This document shows, in pieces, positions 1 to 12,700 of a stretch of 64,000 nucleotides of DNA. The stretch is taken from positions 23,789,499 through 23,853,498 of the forward strand of contig JALGQZ010000015.1 of assembly GCA_023105745.1 (NCBI GenBank), given 5' to 3'. Origin of the DNA: Austropuccinia psidii. Lineage: Eukaryota > Basidiomycota > Pucciniomycetes > Pucciniales > Sphaerophragmiaceae. The notes beneath the pieces were generated by a model. That model had not been told where the DNA came from. It ran no database searches and was given only the letters and a program-made list of their open reading frames with translations. Numbering within the stretch: the stretch's first letter is position 1; every line of letters begins with the position of its first letter. Both the position numbers and the translations under genes were made by a program.

Positions 1-900
1 TTGGGATAGAGGTATAATTTTCAAAAGCTTACCACCCTCAAACAGATGGTTCAGCAGAAATAATAATTGAAACCTGAGAAGAAATGATCAGAATATTCCA
101 TTATTACAGCCTGGACTTCAAAGAATCTGATAGTTTTACCCATGATTGGTGTACCTTAATACCAGCCCTTGAGCTGGAATATAAGACATCAATCCATTCT
201 TCAACTGAAAAAAACAGAAATGCTAGAAAATGGTTGAAATCCAAGACTTCCTTATAATACTCTCAAAAAGGACCTGGTGGATATACAGCCATCAGACAGC
301 AGTTTTGAAATTATGCTTGACAAAGAAAGACATCATGCCAACATGTGTATACAAGATTCTTTTGAATATTCAAAAAAAAGGTGGGACAAAAGTGATAAGC
401 CACCTGCTTTTATAAGAGGAGATTTGGTCTTAGTATCACCTCTGAATTCTAATATCATTGAAGGCCCAAAGAAATTGAAAGATTCCTTTGCAGGACCCTT
501 TATGATAAGACCACTAGATGACCCTAATGCTGTGCAACAAGAACTCACAGGTGAATTAATGAATTAACACCAATATTTCCCTGTAACTCTGATAAAAATA
601 TACAACCAAAGTGATAAGGAATTATTTTCCCTGAGAAATAAACCACCACTTCAAATTCTCCCTGTAGAAGATGGTGAAGAAAAGAAAATTGTAAGAGTCC
701 TTAAAGAAAGGAGGACAAGAAACAAAAAGAAAGGGAATACCTTGTGAGGTATAGAAACAAAATTCAAAAAGAAGAATGGCTACTTGAGGAAGATATTACT
801 GATTCTGATAAGCTATTAAGAATGTTCAGACATGAAATAAGACCTAAGGAATAGAAAATTTAAGCATTATTGAGCTAGAAGACTGAAAAAGTCTAATTAA
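1..900 (+). pseudogene. Decayed 3' end of Gypsy G0: integrase C-terminus and chromodomain remnant
   Basis: This is the tail of a Ty3/Gypsy pol gene closely related to that of G3 (36100-36990). The best preserved part is 277-567, which reads through the integrase C-terminal (GPY/F-type) domain, with GPKKLKDSFAGPFM and a P-N-A-V-Q...LTGELMN stretch matching G3 almost residue for residue. Upstream (1-276) the catalytic-core region is recognisable only as fragments in different frames. From about 655 to 855 lies a frameshifted chromodomain-like tail (kERRtrNkk...eYLVRYrN...EEW). Stops and indels make it non-functional. The interior continues past the Copia insertion at 5471. The element's 5' part lies outside the window. 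Confidence 0.85.
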
Positions 901-1245
901 TGTTAGATTTCCGCAGCTCTTCCCCTGACTGAAACCTAATCTAAGTATAGGTTAGGGTCTGGTCAATGTCTCCCTCCTATTTATTATCTCCCACTCCCTT
1001 CCTCTTATGGAATCCGACCATCATTTTCTAGTTTTCTCCTCTTCCCCATCACATAAAAAAACTCCCACTTTTCCTTTGAAACTTTTTTTCTTTTTGTTTC
1101 ATATCTCTCTCTACTCACAATTCTGCTGTTTTGTACTATAATCTCATGAGCCCACTAATACCATAAGACCATCACCTTTGCATCTGCTGTTTATCACTTC
1201 TCATTCATTTTTTGTCCTTAGTTTGAAATTTCTAAACCTCAATAG
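901..1245 (+). repeat. Copia 5' LTR
   Basis: It is a direct repeat of 5122-5470, from TGTTAGATTTCC to a shared AAACCTCAA end. Differences are scattered substitutions and a short A-rich indel, so the insertion is moderately old. The sequence just downstream (1246-1266) should hold the primer-binding site, but I could not match it to a known tRNA end. Confidence 0.9.
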
Positions 1246-1266
1246 ATCTACAGTCTCAATCAAGGC

Positions 1267-2160
1267 ATGAACAATTAAGATCCAATATACGAACTTAGGA
1301 AAAGCATCCCAACACTATCTGAGGAAAACTACCCAGAATGGAGGCTTTGTATATCAATCTACCTAAGACAGAAGAAGCTGTTGTCATACTGCAACAAGCC
1401 AATCACTTCAGCATTGGATGCCGCAAAGCCGACTAAGGCAGAAAGCGATGAACTGGATGCAAGAAATGAGGCCTGTGCCCTAATAACAAGCACACTAGAC
1501 TCCCAAAAATTCTCTGAACTCTTCAATGAGGTAAATTCTCAAAATAGTCACAAACTCTGGAAGATAATAAACGAATTGTTTGCTTCCTCCTCTTTCAATA
1601 GTAAAGCCAGAGTATGGAGTTGGTTTCTCAAAGTCACATATCAGAATGACCTTAGAACATTCATCTCAGAATGTCGTCAATGTCTCAACAAAATCTCCTC
1701 AGTAGGACTGGAGGTTGGAGACATAATCTTAGCATTCACCATCCTCACTAAACTTCCTGAAGAATTCCAACCCCTAATTGAGAAAAGCACTCTAAATTCC
1801 AAACAACAAGGAAATCCCAACAATGTACTAAAAACACTCCATAAAAAGGCTTTAAAAGGGGAAGCACTATCAAGTAAGTCATCTAAGGCTGTAGCTCTCA
1901 ATCGCAAAACATTTCCATCAAAAACTGTTCACTACTGTGCAAATGGTAAGCACAACCCACTAGTAGAAAGCCACGGAACCAAAAAATGTTGGAAACTGCA
2001 CACAGAACTCAGGTCAGAGAGAAGGAAAAAAGAAGCTTAATCAAACTTTACCCTTGCTCAAGCTCTCCTAACCCAAAAGGGAAACTAACCGACCACCGCT
2101 TCTCTAGTCCTGGATACAGGAGCATCAAATCATATGTTTAATGACAAACGCTTTTCCTAA
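1267..2160 (+). pseudogene. Copia Gag and aspartic protease remnant
   Basis: Reading starts at an ATG at 1267 and is interrupted after three codons by TAA (1276). It then runs open to a TAA at 2038-2040. The region carries the Gag core of the UBN2/Copia type (EENYPEW near the start, later FTILTKLPEEFQPL). It ends in a zinc-binding-like tail, CANGKHNP..SHGTKKCWKLH, of the kind seen in basidiomycete Copia Gags. In the same frame after two more stops comes the protease active site LDTGASNHMF at about 2113-2142, followed by another TAA. The catalytic Asp-Thr-Gly is intact, but the chain is broken on both sides. Confidence 0.85.
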
Positions 2161-2494
2161 TCAATCTCACCATGCTCTACAAAAATCTCAACCGGATGCA
2201 ATAGTTCATCCCTAAAGGCAGAAGCCATCGGAACTGCCAAAATCATCAACAGGCAAGGAAAAACCTGGAATCTGCATAACAGCCTATATGTACCAGCGCT
2301 AACTATTAATCTACTCTCCCCAACTCACCTCGCCTCCTCAGAAACCAGAATCAACAAGTAGAAGGAGCACTACAACGTCTACCTAGATAGGGAGATCAAG
2401 CCACTTTATATGTTCCATAGCTCACTCAGTACTGGAAACAAAAATACAACTACCGAAAGATCTATGTTATCACACCAAGCACCATAGTCAACCA

Positions 2495-3742
2495 TGGCAT
2501 GATCAACTGGGGCACATGAACAATTCGGGGATCACAAAGCTAGTTAACAGCCAAAAAGGCAAGCAAACCTGTGATATCTGTCTTAAAGGAAAAATAACTG
2601 CCTTGCCTTTCTCCTCAAAATTTGTACCTGCAACCTCCAATCTAGAAAACATCCATCTCAACCTGTGTGGACCCATATCCACACCAAACGTATCTGGATA
2701 TCAATACTTCATGATTATTATTGATCAATTCAGCAAGTTCATCTCAGTCAAACTGCTGAAACACAAAAACAAAGCATTCACCCACTTCAAAGAATTCAAA
2801 AATGCTGCGAAAAACTTTCACTCAAAGAAAATCAAGAGAATGATCTCAGATGGAGGAGGTGAGCTCAAGAACAACTATTTTGAGAAATTATGCTCCAAAA
2901 GCGGCATTAAACGTTGTTTGAGTCCAGCTTACACCCCGCAACACAATGGTATCTCCGAGAGAGGAAACCGCTCCATTATTGAAAAAGCTAGATTCCTGCT
3001 GATCCAATTCTCTCTTCCAATGAAATTTTGGGGTGAAGCCATAGCAACGGCCGCTTTCCTATGCAACCTAATCCCAAAAAAAGACAACAACACAAGGTTG
3101 TTTGAAAACTGGTACCACCAAAAACCTCCCCTAAAACACTTAAAACCTTTCGGATGCCAATCCCGGATCCAAATTTCACCACAATTATGTACTCATAAGT
3201 TTGCCCCTTTCTCATGGGAAGGAGTACCTCTAGGCTTTGAAAACAATGGATCCAGTTATAGAATACTCAAAAGTTGGGAACAAGCAGTGGTAATAAGCAG
3301 GCACGTGGTTTTTGACGAAACAACTTTCCATTCAATTTCCTCTCCAAACACCATTTCAACCAGCCCTGATCTCAGATCTCTTTTTCTGTACTCCAACAGA
3401 AACCCAAGAGAGTCAACAGACACAGCCCTTCCAGAACCAATCTCTGAGCAGTTGGAACTACTGACCGAAGAGGAAGAAGAGCAAGAGTCCTTATCAGAAG
3501 CTCCAGAATTTCAACCCAGCAGAATCAAAGTCATTGACCAAAGGCATCCCACTCTGATCAGTAGTGATATCAACCCAGCAAACATCCTCTCATTTTGTAG
3601 AAGACCAAGAACCAACCTCACTCAAACCATGGTAGATGAAGTCCCAAATTTCTACAACAAAGCCCTGTCCGGACTGAACAAGGAGAAGTGGGACAAAGCA
3701 ATTCATACCGAGCTCAGGAACATGGAGAAACTGAAGGTATAG
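2495..3742 (+). pseudogene. Copia integrase with first catalytic Asp changed to Asn
   Basis: The frame opens with the pre-integrase zinc-finger signature WHDQLGHM (2495) and CDICLKGK. The core follows: IHLNLCGP, then MISDGGGEL, then YTPQHNGISERGNR. Copia integrases have Asp in the HxDLxGP position, so the Asn at 2660-2662 removes the first residue of the D,D,E triad; the other two are present. About 400 codons are open to a stop at 3740-3742. The C-terminal part is an acidic linker leading into the RT, whose usual start (W..A...E...L) is visible at about 3690-3730. This frame differs from that of Gag, so a frameshift lies between 2160 and 2495. Confidence 0.88.
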
Positions 3743-5080
3743 ACTCCCCGCTCTTGAACTACTGAGGACAAACCAATCACCTGCACTTGGACATTCAAGA
3801 TAAAAAAGGATGCTACAGGGAACCCTGTTGAATACAAGGCCCGTCTCTGTGCACAAGGCTTTCAAAAAATCCTGATGATTGACTGCCAACACACATTCTC
3901 TCCAACTGGCCAACTAAGCTCTCTCTGAACTCTCATCTCTTTCTCTGCTTCCAATCACTATCAGTTCCACCAGATTGACATCAAAAGTGTGTTTCTGAAT
4001 GCCCCACTTGAAGATGATGTGGCAATAGAAATCCCACAGGGAATAACTCTCAATACGAACTCCCTAGTTCTCCAACTAAATAAAGCTCTCTATGGGCTAA
4101 GACAATCTCCCCTGGCCTGGCATAACCATCTCTCTAAATGGCTGATAGGCTTTAATTTTACCCAATCCATCTCTGACCCCTGTGTGTTCTGGAAACCAGC
4201 TCCAGATCCCATCTGGATTTACATTCATGTAGACAACCTTGCTTTATTCGGTCCAAATCTCAACTGATTCCAGAAACTCATATAAAAGCACTTTGAAATG
4301 AAGGATCTCGGGGAAGCCAACTTGCTTCTCGTTATAACCATTCACCAGCTTCAAAACGGCTTCTCCCTGTCACAAACCCACTACTTCAATGAACTAGCTG
4401 AAACATTAAATATTGCTGAACTCACTCCATCAAACACTCCACTGAAACCTTGCCTTCAACTTCTACCTGCCTCTAGTGCAGAAAGCAAAGAATTTGAGAA
4501 TACCAGAATAAACTATTGAAGCACTGTAGGCTCTTTAAGCTACATCAGTTCTAACAAAAGGCCAAATATCACATTTTCAGTGAGCCACCTCTCGCAATTC
4601 CCAGAGAATCCCAGGATTCTCCATTGGAAAGCCTGTTTTCAAGTCTTACGATACTTGTTTCATACAAGGCACCTCTCCCTGCATTACCACCGTCAAGAAA
4701 ACAATCAGATAATCAGCTATGCTGATGCAGATTGGGGAAACAACCAAGTCAACCCAAAATCAGTCTCTGGTTATGTGGTGAGCAGAAATCACCACCTCAT
4801 CTCATGGCGCTCCAAGAGACAAAGGGCTGGCTCCCACTCAACCATGGAAGCCAAGTACAAGGCCCTATCTGACATCACAAAAGAAACCATGTGGTTACTC
4901 AACCTATGTAAGGAAATAAATCTCCCTCTCTCTGACAAACCCATTATCCTGAACGACAACAAAGGGGCTATTGACCTGGCTCTCTGCGAAGCAAACCACA
5001 ACATATTCAAGAGCAAACACATGGACATCAAACTCCACTATATCCCAGAACTCCCCCATTTCACTCAACCTCATGCCTAA
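3743..5080 (+). pseudogene. Copia reverse transcriptase and RNase H, broken, YVDD changed to HVDN
   Basis: RT blocks appear in order: KARLCAQGF (about 3835), QIDIKSVFLNAPL (about 3970), LNKALYGLRQSPLAWH (about 4075), and IYIHVDNLALFG (about 4217-4252). The last block normally reads (Y/H)VDD, and here the second Asp is Asn (4235-4237), a substitution in the polymerase active site. RNase H (4580-5080) keeps the ADADW, STMEAKYKAL and NDNKGAIDLA blocks with their acidic residues. Stops at about 3743-3760, 3926, 4265 and 4517 interrupt the reading. The 3' end stops 40 bases before the 3' LTR. Confidence 0.88.
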
Positions 5081-5121
5081 CTCAGTGTGCTCTCTCCCTG
5101 ATAGTACATTGCAAGGGGGAG

Positions 5122-5470
5122 TGTTAGATTTCCACAGCTCTTCCCCCGACTGAAACCTAATCTAAGTATAGGTTAGGGTCTGGTCCACGTCTCCCTCCTA
5201 TTTATTTTCTCCCGCTCCCTTCCTCTTACGGCATATGACCATCCCTTTCTAGTTTGCTCCTCTTCCCCTTCACATAAAAAAGAAAAAAACTCCCACTTTT
5301 CATTCAACACCTTTTTTCTTTTTGTTTTGTATCTCTCTCTACTCACAAGTCTTCTGTTTCATACTATGGTCTCGTGAGCCCACTAATACCATAAGACCAT
5401 CACCTTTGCATCTGCTGTTTATCACTCCTCATTCATTGTTTGTCCTCAGTTTGAAATTTTAAAACCTCAA
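5122..5470 (+). repeat. Copia 3' LTR
   Basis: It is the direct-repeat partner of 901-1245. The polypurine tract AAGGGGGAG occupies 5113-5121, immediately before TGTTAG, as expected for plus-strand priming. Confidence 0.9.
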
Positions 5471-5968
5471 TAATGAAGAGGTGGGACAATGGATGATAAG
5501 CTAATTAGCTATATCAGATTGTGGTACAATACTTTTTGGGTGGTAGGGAATGTGAGCCTTTAAGATATGACTATATATTCAAAAAGGCCACAAAATAACT
5601 TTACAATAGTAAGAATTAAAAATACTATCTTAAAATAAGTAGAAATGTCATAAATACACATAAATTCTTCATTACCTCACAATCTAATGAATAAACATGT
5701 GAAAAAATCTTGAAAACAGATTCCCCATGGTAAAATACACATATAACATTTTTATGTCATATCTGTAAAAATAATGCTTACTGTTTAATCAGTAGAAATC
5801 CAATAAAAAGGCATAAATTCTTGTTTATCTCAGAAACCAATGGAGCACAATGGGAAATTAATTGCACCATTTCATTCCCCATTCAATGTGAACATTTTTT
5901 GTCCACTCTTTAAATTAAATACCTAAGTAAATAACCTGAATATATGCACTTTTATGATCAGCACATAT
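5471..5968 (+). repeat. G0 3' untranslated end and truncated 3' LTR
   Basis: 5471-5550 aligns with the segment before the G3 3' LTR, including ATCAGATTGTGGTACAAT and the polypurine GGTAGGGAA. The LTR begins TGTGAGCC at 5551 and follows the G3 LTR (37108 onward) for about 415 bp with substitutions and small indels. It stops abruptly at 5968, where an LTR of a different family begins. The rest of the G0 LTR is not found after 7382. Confidence 0.85.
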
Positions 5969-7382
5969 TGTCAGACTGTGACTCAAAACCTGAGTGCAAG
6001 CATGACAGCGAAATACCATAAACCAATGGTAAAGCTAAGATATCACCAAAACATGGAGCTTGGACAAACCAGGTCAAAATGTATCAACACAAATAGGAAA
6101 CTAACCTCTTTCCAAATATACTAGTCCCATCATCATAGGACAAAGAAGAACAAAGTTATTCCTGCTCAAAGTTGTTGCTGAGCATAAACCTTAATTTTCA
6201 CCTCACATCTGAAATCCAGAGGAAGAGGCTTAACCCCAGCAAATTGGTATTCAAATTGAATCTCTCAGTCAGGGCCAACAAATAGTACTAGCCAAATTTA
6301 GCTAACACCAAAATCACAAACATTATGGTCAAGATAAGGTCAAATAAGGGTGAATAAGATATTCACCTCCCATCTAACTTCTACATCTTTAGTGTGGGAC
6401 ACCTAAAGTGGGGTCTCTTTAGAGTGAGAAAAATCAGGTATTTCTTTTGGTTCCATTTTCTTCCTCATGACTCAGTTATAACATAAGCTATGAAGCAAAC
6501 AAACTCCAAAAAGTATTTCAGAGAAATCCAGATCTGAACAATGGAACTTAAACGTGGAACAACTTTGCCATACTAAATTTTATCCATACTAAATGATTTA
6601 CCATTGTGTAGAGCTTATCCAGGGCTACACAATGAATCATCCTTGAGCTAAATATCTTGAAAACTGAAAAAGCTGTGGGACTTTTTTCAGGTTGAAGTCC
6701 CACAGTTTGGTCAAGACACCTGTACTATGGGATACTATTGCAAAGCCTTGAATATGAGTTGTCAATTCCACAAATGAGCTTGTTCATCCTTCAATAACTT
6801 GCATTTTAGCCTGTATGGGATCCCCATACAGGTTCTTTACAGAATTATATGTGTAACACACATCAGTAGAGGGCTATGTGGTCCCCAAATGAAAGTTTTT
6901 ACCCTTTATTGATTAAAACTGCGCAGATGTGGTTTTCAAGCCACATCTGAGCACAATTTAGACTATAAAGGTTACGTGAAAACCGCAAACCAGTCCTTGG
7001 AAGTGAAAATTCTTCACTCTTCTTTTGTGAGCAGGTACAGAGGCCCTTTCCACCCAGTTTCAGGAGAAAAAGGACCTTTTATCTTCCAAAGGAGAACCCC
7101 CATAGTTCTCTTGATATCCTACATATTAGAACATTACACAACAGCTGTACTCTTTGAAAACAATAAGGTTATACTCTAATATTAGTATTTTACTTCTTAT
7201 ATAGCTAATTAATTGATAATAAGTGCACCCAGAACTTTCAGAAATGCTCACCACCACCATATCTCTATAGTAAAGCGCAAATCCTACTATAACCATTCTC
7301 CTTTTATTATCTACACCATGTCAGAGTCATAGTAAAAGCTTCATATACTATTTTACAATCTTTAAAATAGACTCACCTGACA
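5969..7382 (+). repeat. Stand-alone LTR of the G4/G5 family, no target-site duplication
   Basis: It runs from TGTCAGACTGTGACTCAAAACC to CTCACCTGACA and aligns along its length with the LTRs at 42639, 50901, 58479 and 63003. No primer-binding motif follows it and no polypurine tract precedes it, so it is not the edge of a complete element here. The flanks CATAT and CCTGC do not match, so it is not a simple solo LTR from recombination within one insertion. An open stretch at 6976-7179 is just LTR sequence. Confidence 0.85.
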
Positions 7383-7596
7383 CCTGCAATGCTATTTTCT
7401 TCATCCATTGGTCTATTTCCTGATTTCAATTCTGTCTGCTTTCTTTTCCACTCATTTTTGAGAATCTCACAGACTCTTACTAAGTCTGTAGAAGACTCTC
7501 CTGAGGGCTTTCATTCAAAGTGATCCCTTCCTTTCCTTAGAAGATTTCCTCATTACAAATTCCTTCTCTGATTGCTTCAGTATTTTAGGGTGATTC
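7383..7596. other. Short unassigned flank of G1
   Basis: About 210 bp with no recognised gene or repeat. Before G1 inserted it was contiguous with 17127 onward, as the TTATA duplication shows. I see no open frame or splice pattern worth calling. Confidence 0.5.
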
Positions 7597-7601
7597 TTAT
7601 A

Positions 7602-9790
7602 TGTAAGGTTTGTCTATGAAACTCTTGATAATAGTAACAATATCAAGAGTACTATGACTGTCCTCAGTGAAAAAATATAATATAATGAAATATTATAACC
7701 ACAAATTTAAATATAATTATTAAAAATAATTATATAAAAAAATAAATTTAATTATTATTATAATAATATAATAATAAAAAAAAATATAATAATTATAATA
7801 AATTATAATTATTCTATTATTGTTATAGTCACTGACAGTTATAACAATAAGAAGTGTAAAGCTCTTAATGAGACAATTACACGTGGAAAATAAGAATATT
7901 AACCACTTATAAATAATAAAAATATTATTTATAAAAAGAATTAATCACACACTGTGCAGAAATAATTCTTTATAGAATAAAATTCTATATAAAAAAACTA
8001 ATAATAGATAAAAAAAATATAGAACTTTAAAGAAAACTTACTTATAATATTTATTTAATACAACAAGTTATAAAACAACAGTTATTATATTAAATAATAA
8101 TTATAAGTTAAAAACACGCCAAAAATCAATAAAATCAAAGATAAAACAACTTTTTATACTAAAATTTATGATTAAAGAGTTTTTGAGAGGAATTTGTGGA
8201 TTTTAAAAGATATTTAAGATGATAATTTTATATAATAAAATTTATTATAGATGATTACAACAATAATCTGAATTCTATGACTTCAATTCTTTAATTTAAT
8301 AAATAAAGAATAAAAATAACTTAAGAATTACTTTTAATAATAAGATTTTATATTTAATAAATCTTTACCTGTTTAAATGTCTAATATGATTGGATTGATT
8401 ATGAATGATGGACAAAAACAGTGATGAAAAGACTCTTTTTATGTCTACAGAGCAGCTCTCATGATTCATAATGGATGTAGAGGGCGTGCTCAGGTCAAAA
8501 CTGAAAAACCATGCTTAAAAATTAAGTTCTTAACTTAAGGCAACTTATTTTTACTTCCAATTTAAAGTTACCAGTGTTATTCTTAACTCCAAGTAACTTT
8601 AATCCTCATTTAGTTTAATTATTTTAAGTTTTAATATAAAATAAGTTTATTTATATTAAAGTTCATCACATGAACAACATAAAATCAGAGTTTCAAGCAG
8701 AAATCTCTTAAACTGAATTTTTAATTAATTTTTAAAGAAATCATAATTTTCTTTAAGCTTAATTAAAAAGTAATTTTCCAGGCTAATTACCCAGGAAACC
8801 TATTGATAAAAGATACTTAAAATTTAATTTATATATTGATAATATTAAATTCTAAGCTATGTGAAATTTTCAAGCAAATCCATTAAGATTTGGATTTTTA
8901 ATGAATTTTTGAAGTTATTACTATTTTTCCACGTAAAATAGCAATACACACAAAACCTTAAGTTTTGATAAGGTTTTGATGATTGAAACCTTAAAGTTTT
9001 AAGCTTATTTAAGCTTTTTAAGCTTGATTAAGCTTTGACAGTTCTTAAAACCTTGATTCCAAGCCTGCTTATTGGGATTTACCCTCTTGGCAGCTTGAAA
9101 TTCCTGTCCAATTTAGGATAAAACCAATTTAAACCTTCAGGTTGGATCAAAGTCTAATCTTAAAGTTTAAATAAGGTTTAAAATCCTCCAATACAGGTGG
9201 ACAACCTTAATTGAATCCTTGCAGATCCAAAAAGTTGGGTACCCCAGCTCTATTTGGTCTTTTTCCTTTGTCCCACCTTTTTGCGTGGATTTTGCCCTTT
9301 TATTTATTTAAAGCCATACTATGGCCTTAAACCCTTTAAATTGAGCTCACGCAGGATTTACATTCTGTATGGCAAATCCTTAGCCAATTCAGTAAATATA
9401 CACCACACCTCAATTTTAACTAAAATTTTGGTAAAGTTGCATAAACCTTATGTAACTTTAAATTTAAGCTTAATTAAGCTTAAATTTAACAATTTTAAAA
9501 AAATGTTAAAAAAGTTACATTAGTACTGTGAGATTCTTAAATCTTCTAATAACACAAGAAATAAGTGTTTTTGGGTATAACACCCTATGGGTGTACCCTA
9601 GGTTATTTTTGGTGTAGAATCCAAAAATGACATAATAATTATAACTTTGTTTATCCAAAAAAAAGTTATACTTATTTTTTATTATTTTTTATTTTAAATT
9701 CAACTAAAAAGTCTGTTTAAGACAAATTTAATTGTTTATAAAATCATTTGTGGCCTTATGGGTATGTTAAACATACCTCACAGGCTCACA
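7602..9790 (-). repeat. G1 3' LTR
   Basis: Read on the minus strand it begins TGTGAGCCTGTGAGG (at 9790) and ends AAACCTTACA (at 7602). It has the same length as the partner at 14933-17121. It is extremely AT-rich. The polypurine tract (minus-strand GGTGGTAGGGAA) occupies 9791-9802. Confidence 0.95.
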
Positions 9791-12700
9791 TTCCCTACCA
9801 CCAAAAAAAATTGTACCACAATTTTCCTTTGTAGTATACCATCAAACAAATGAAATCTTCCATTATCATAAGATGTTTTCCAAATATCATCCAGAGAATT
9901 AGCCAAGGCTACATCTTTACAATCTTTGTCAAGTAGAGCAGTAAGAATATGACAATTCTTATCTTGCCTGTAGCTTTCTCTAACCTCTTCAAAGAATTCT
10001 GTTCCAACATCTGTGATATTGATTCCTTCAATTGGGATTTGAGGTTCTGCACTTGTAGGAACATAGGCAGGATTATCAGGTGTATTGGGTAATGCCCATC
10101 TACTTAAGCCATCAGCATTCTTATGAATATTTCCAGCTTTATGTACTATGGTCATGCTGCCTCTATACTCCTGTATAGCAATCTGCCATCTGAACATGTG
10201 TCTGTTTGGAGTCTTCATGTTAAGAAGTGATTTTACTGCATTACAATCAGTAATTACTTCAAACACACTACCATCAAGATAATAATGAAGTTTTTCCAGA
10301 GCCCAAACAAGGCAAAGGCACTCCATTTGGCTAGCTCCATATCTTGCCTCAGTAGGTTTAATTTGTCTTGAAATAAAACAAACTGGACCTTCATAAGGTT
10401 TGTCATTGACAATTTGAACTTGATGAAGAGCAGCTCCTAAACCATCACCACATGCATCAATATACAGCTTAAAAGGAAGTTTCCAGTCTGGCATCAATAA
10501 TAATGGTGCATTGGTCAAGGCATACTTGATTTTATCATATGCTTGAATTCTCTCCTGTGTCATTTCAAAAACAGTTTGTTGATCACAAATTCTGTATAAT
10601 GATCTGGCATGGATTGCAAAATCTTTAAGGTGTTGCCTGTAATAGCTGGCAAATCCTAAGAAAGACATCATCTCTTTTTTGTTCTGGGGCATTTGTTTGA
10701 GTAAAACTGCAGCCACTTTGTTTTTGTCAACACCAAGGCTTAGTCCTGATACTACATGTCCCAGAGCTTTCAACTCATGAAACCCAAAATTACATTTTTT
10801 AAGAGAAATTTTCATGTTCACTTGTAGAATTTTCTTAAGTACTAATGAAAGTCTCTCTAAATGTGATTGCCAGGTTTCTGAACAAATGATAATGTCATCA
10901 ATATAAATGATTAACCATCCCTCTGATAATTCATGTGGGAATATGGTATTCATCATTCTTTGATAATGAGAGGGTGCATTTTTAATACCAAAAGGCATCC
11001 TCAAATATTCATAAATACCACAATGGGCTATTATTCTCAATAATTTCCTTGCATGAGGTGTTAAAACATTCTGATGGAAGCCTTTAAGAGCATCCATGGA
11101 AGTAATAAACTTTGCTTTGGATAATTGAGTCAAAGTCTCATGGATTCTAGGGATTGGATACCTGTCTGGAATAGTATAGGTGTTCAATGCCCTAAAATCC
11201 CCAACCATCCTTGACTTATCATTATGCCAAGTAATGATTACTGGAGTTGTGACTTCCACTTCCTCATTGTGTCCAACTTTTCTAAGAACTCCCAGTTTCA
11301 TTAGTTCATGAATATGACTTTCTAATGCTTCTCTAGCCCTAGGGCTAGCTGGGTAAGCTGGTCTTCTTAATAGTGGGGGATAAGGTCTCTCCACGTTAAG
11401 CATGATATCCACTTCATGGCCTTTTATAGCCCCAAGTGGTTCATCATCAGAAGCAAAGGCTTTTTGAAATTGAAATAAAATTTCAATAAGTTCTTTCTTC
11501 ATTTCTGGTGTTAATTCAGGACTAATTTGTGCTTCACTTAATTGATCTGACACAAATTTTTCTTTATTAACATTTTTTACTTGTTGAATGACAGTAATTT
11601 CTTTTCTTTCTGGAGAAAAAGCAAATTTTTGCCTTTTATTTTCCCCTATAGTGAAATATCTGTCCTTATAATTATTAATATCAATACCATAGATATTGAG
11701 ATAATCATTCCCAAGTATAAAGTGTTGTGAAGTACAATTATTCATAACAACAAATTCAGCTTTCAATCTCATACTTCCTGCAGGGTGAGGAAATATTATT
11801 GTAGCTTCAAATATACCCAAAGGATGCATATTCTGTCTAGCACTGCTGAATTTTACACCTTCAATTGGCATCAACTTGTCTTGCCAATTGGTATAAATTT
11901 TGTCAAGATAATCTTTCTCAACACAAGTGCAAAAAGCACCTGAGTCAAGATGTATCTTGGCTTCTGTGTTATTTATCACAATATTAGTGATACAAGATGA
12001 CCCAGCTGTATAACCTTTACCTCTGGCAGGTTTGGTTTTTTGCATTCTGGCATCTTGCACATGTATGAGATCCATACATTCATCACTGTACTGTGGTAAG
12101 TGAGTATGTACCTCAGTGACCTCAAAAGAAACATTAATATTCTCTATACTAAGTTCTTCTGATGTTTCTTCTTCTTCTGAAGGTTCAGAATCACTTTCAT
12201 GTAAAGCTACATCAGTTTCTTTTGTGTCTTCCACTTTTTCAACACTTATCTCATTGACTCTTGTCTTTTTTGGACAAGTGTTTGCTAAATGAGATGTGCT
12301 TCCACATTTATGACATTTCAAAGGAGGTCTGTCATGTGGTTTATTTGGTTTTGAAATTGGTTTCCCACTAGTCTTGTTGTCTATTGGGGGTTTATACCAA
12401 TTTCTTCCAATTTTTGTTCTAGTAGTGATATCCTCCATAGCATTGATATAATCTTCTGTAGAGCAAGGCTCAATACATCTGCTTCTTATAGCATGCTCAA
12501 GGTCACCACCACACTTTCTTAATATCCTTTTATGTACCATTGGTTCAGACATATCAGGATGAAGGGCAGTTAATCTGTCCTTCTGTTTAAGAAACCAAGT
12601 CATGGGCCTGTCCCTCTCAATATTAAAAATGGCTTCCTCAAAAGAATTTTCCATTCTAAATCTCCAGGAATCATTTGCCCATTTGGAAATAACTTGTTCT

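Larger units (their letters stand above)
901..5470 (+). mobile_element. Ty1/Copia LTR retrotransposon, inactive, inserted in G0
   Basis: Two direct LTRs (about 345 and 349 bp, starting TGTTAGATTTCC) enclose, in the Copia order, Gag, aspartic protease, integrase, reverse transcriptase and RNase H. A purine tract AAGGGGGAG abuts the 3' LTR. The element splits the G0 integrase tail: the bases before 901 and after 5470 align to one continuous stretch in G3 (around 37020-37040). TAATG occurs on both sides and is the best target-site-duplication candidate, but the exact LTR ends are ambiguous by two or three bases. Every coding module carries stops, frameshifts or catalytic substitutions, so this copy is dead. 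Confidence 0.93.

Noticed and set aside
7680..8110. Extremely AT-rich tract that might be an origin or an ARS-like element
   Set aside because: It is part of the G1 LTR and occurs identically at 15010-15440. Base composition alone is not evidence.
9254..9523. 89-codon open frame repeated identically at 16585-16854
   Set aside because: Both lie at the same place in the two G1 LTRs, on the strand opposite to the element. The identity reflects LTR identity, not gene duplication.
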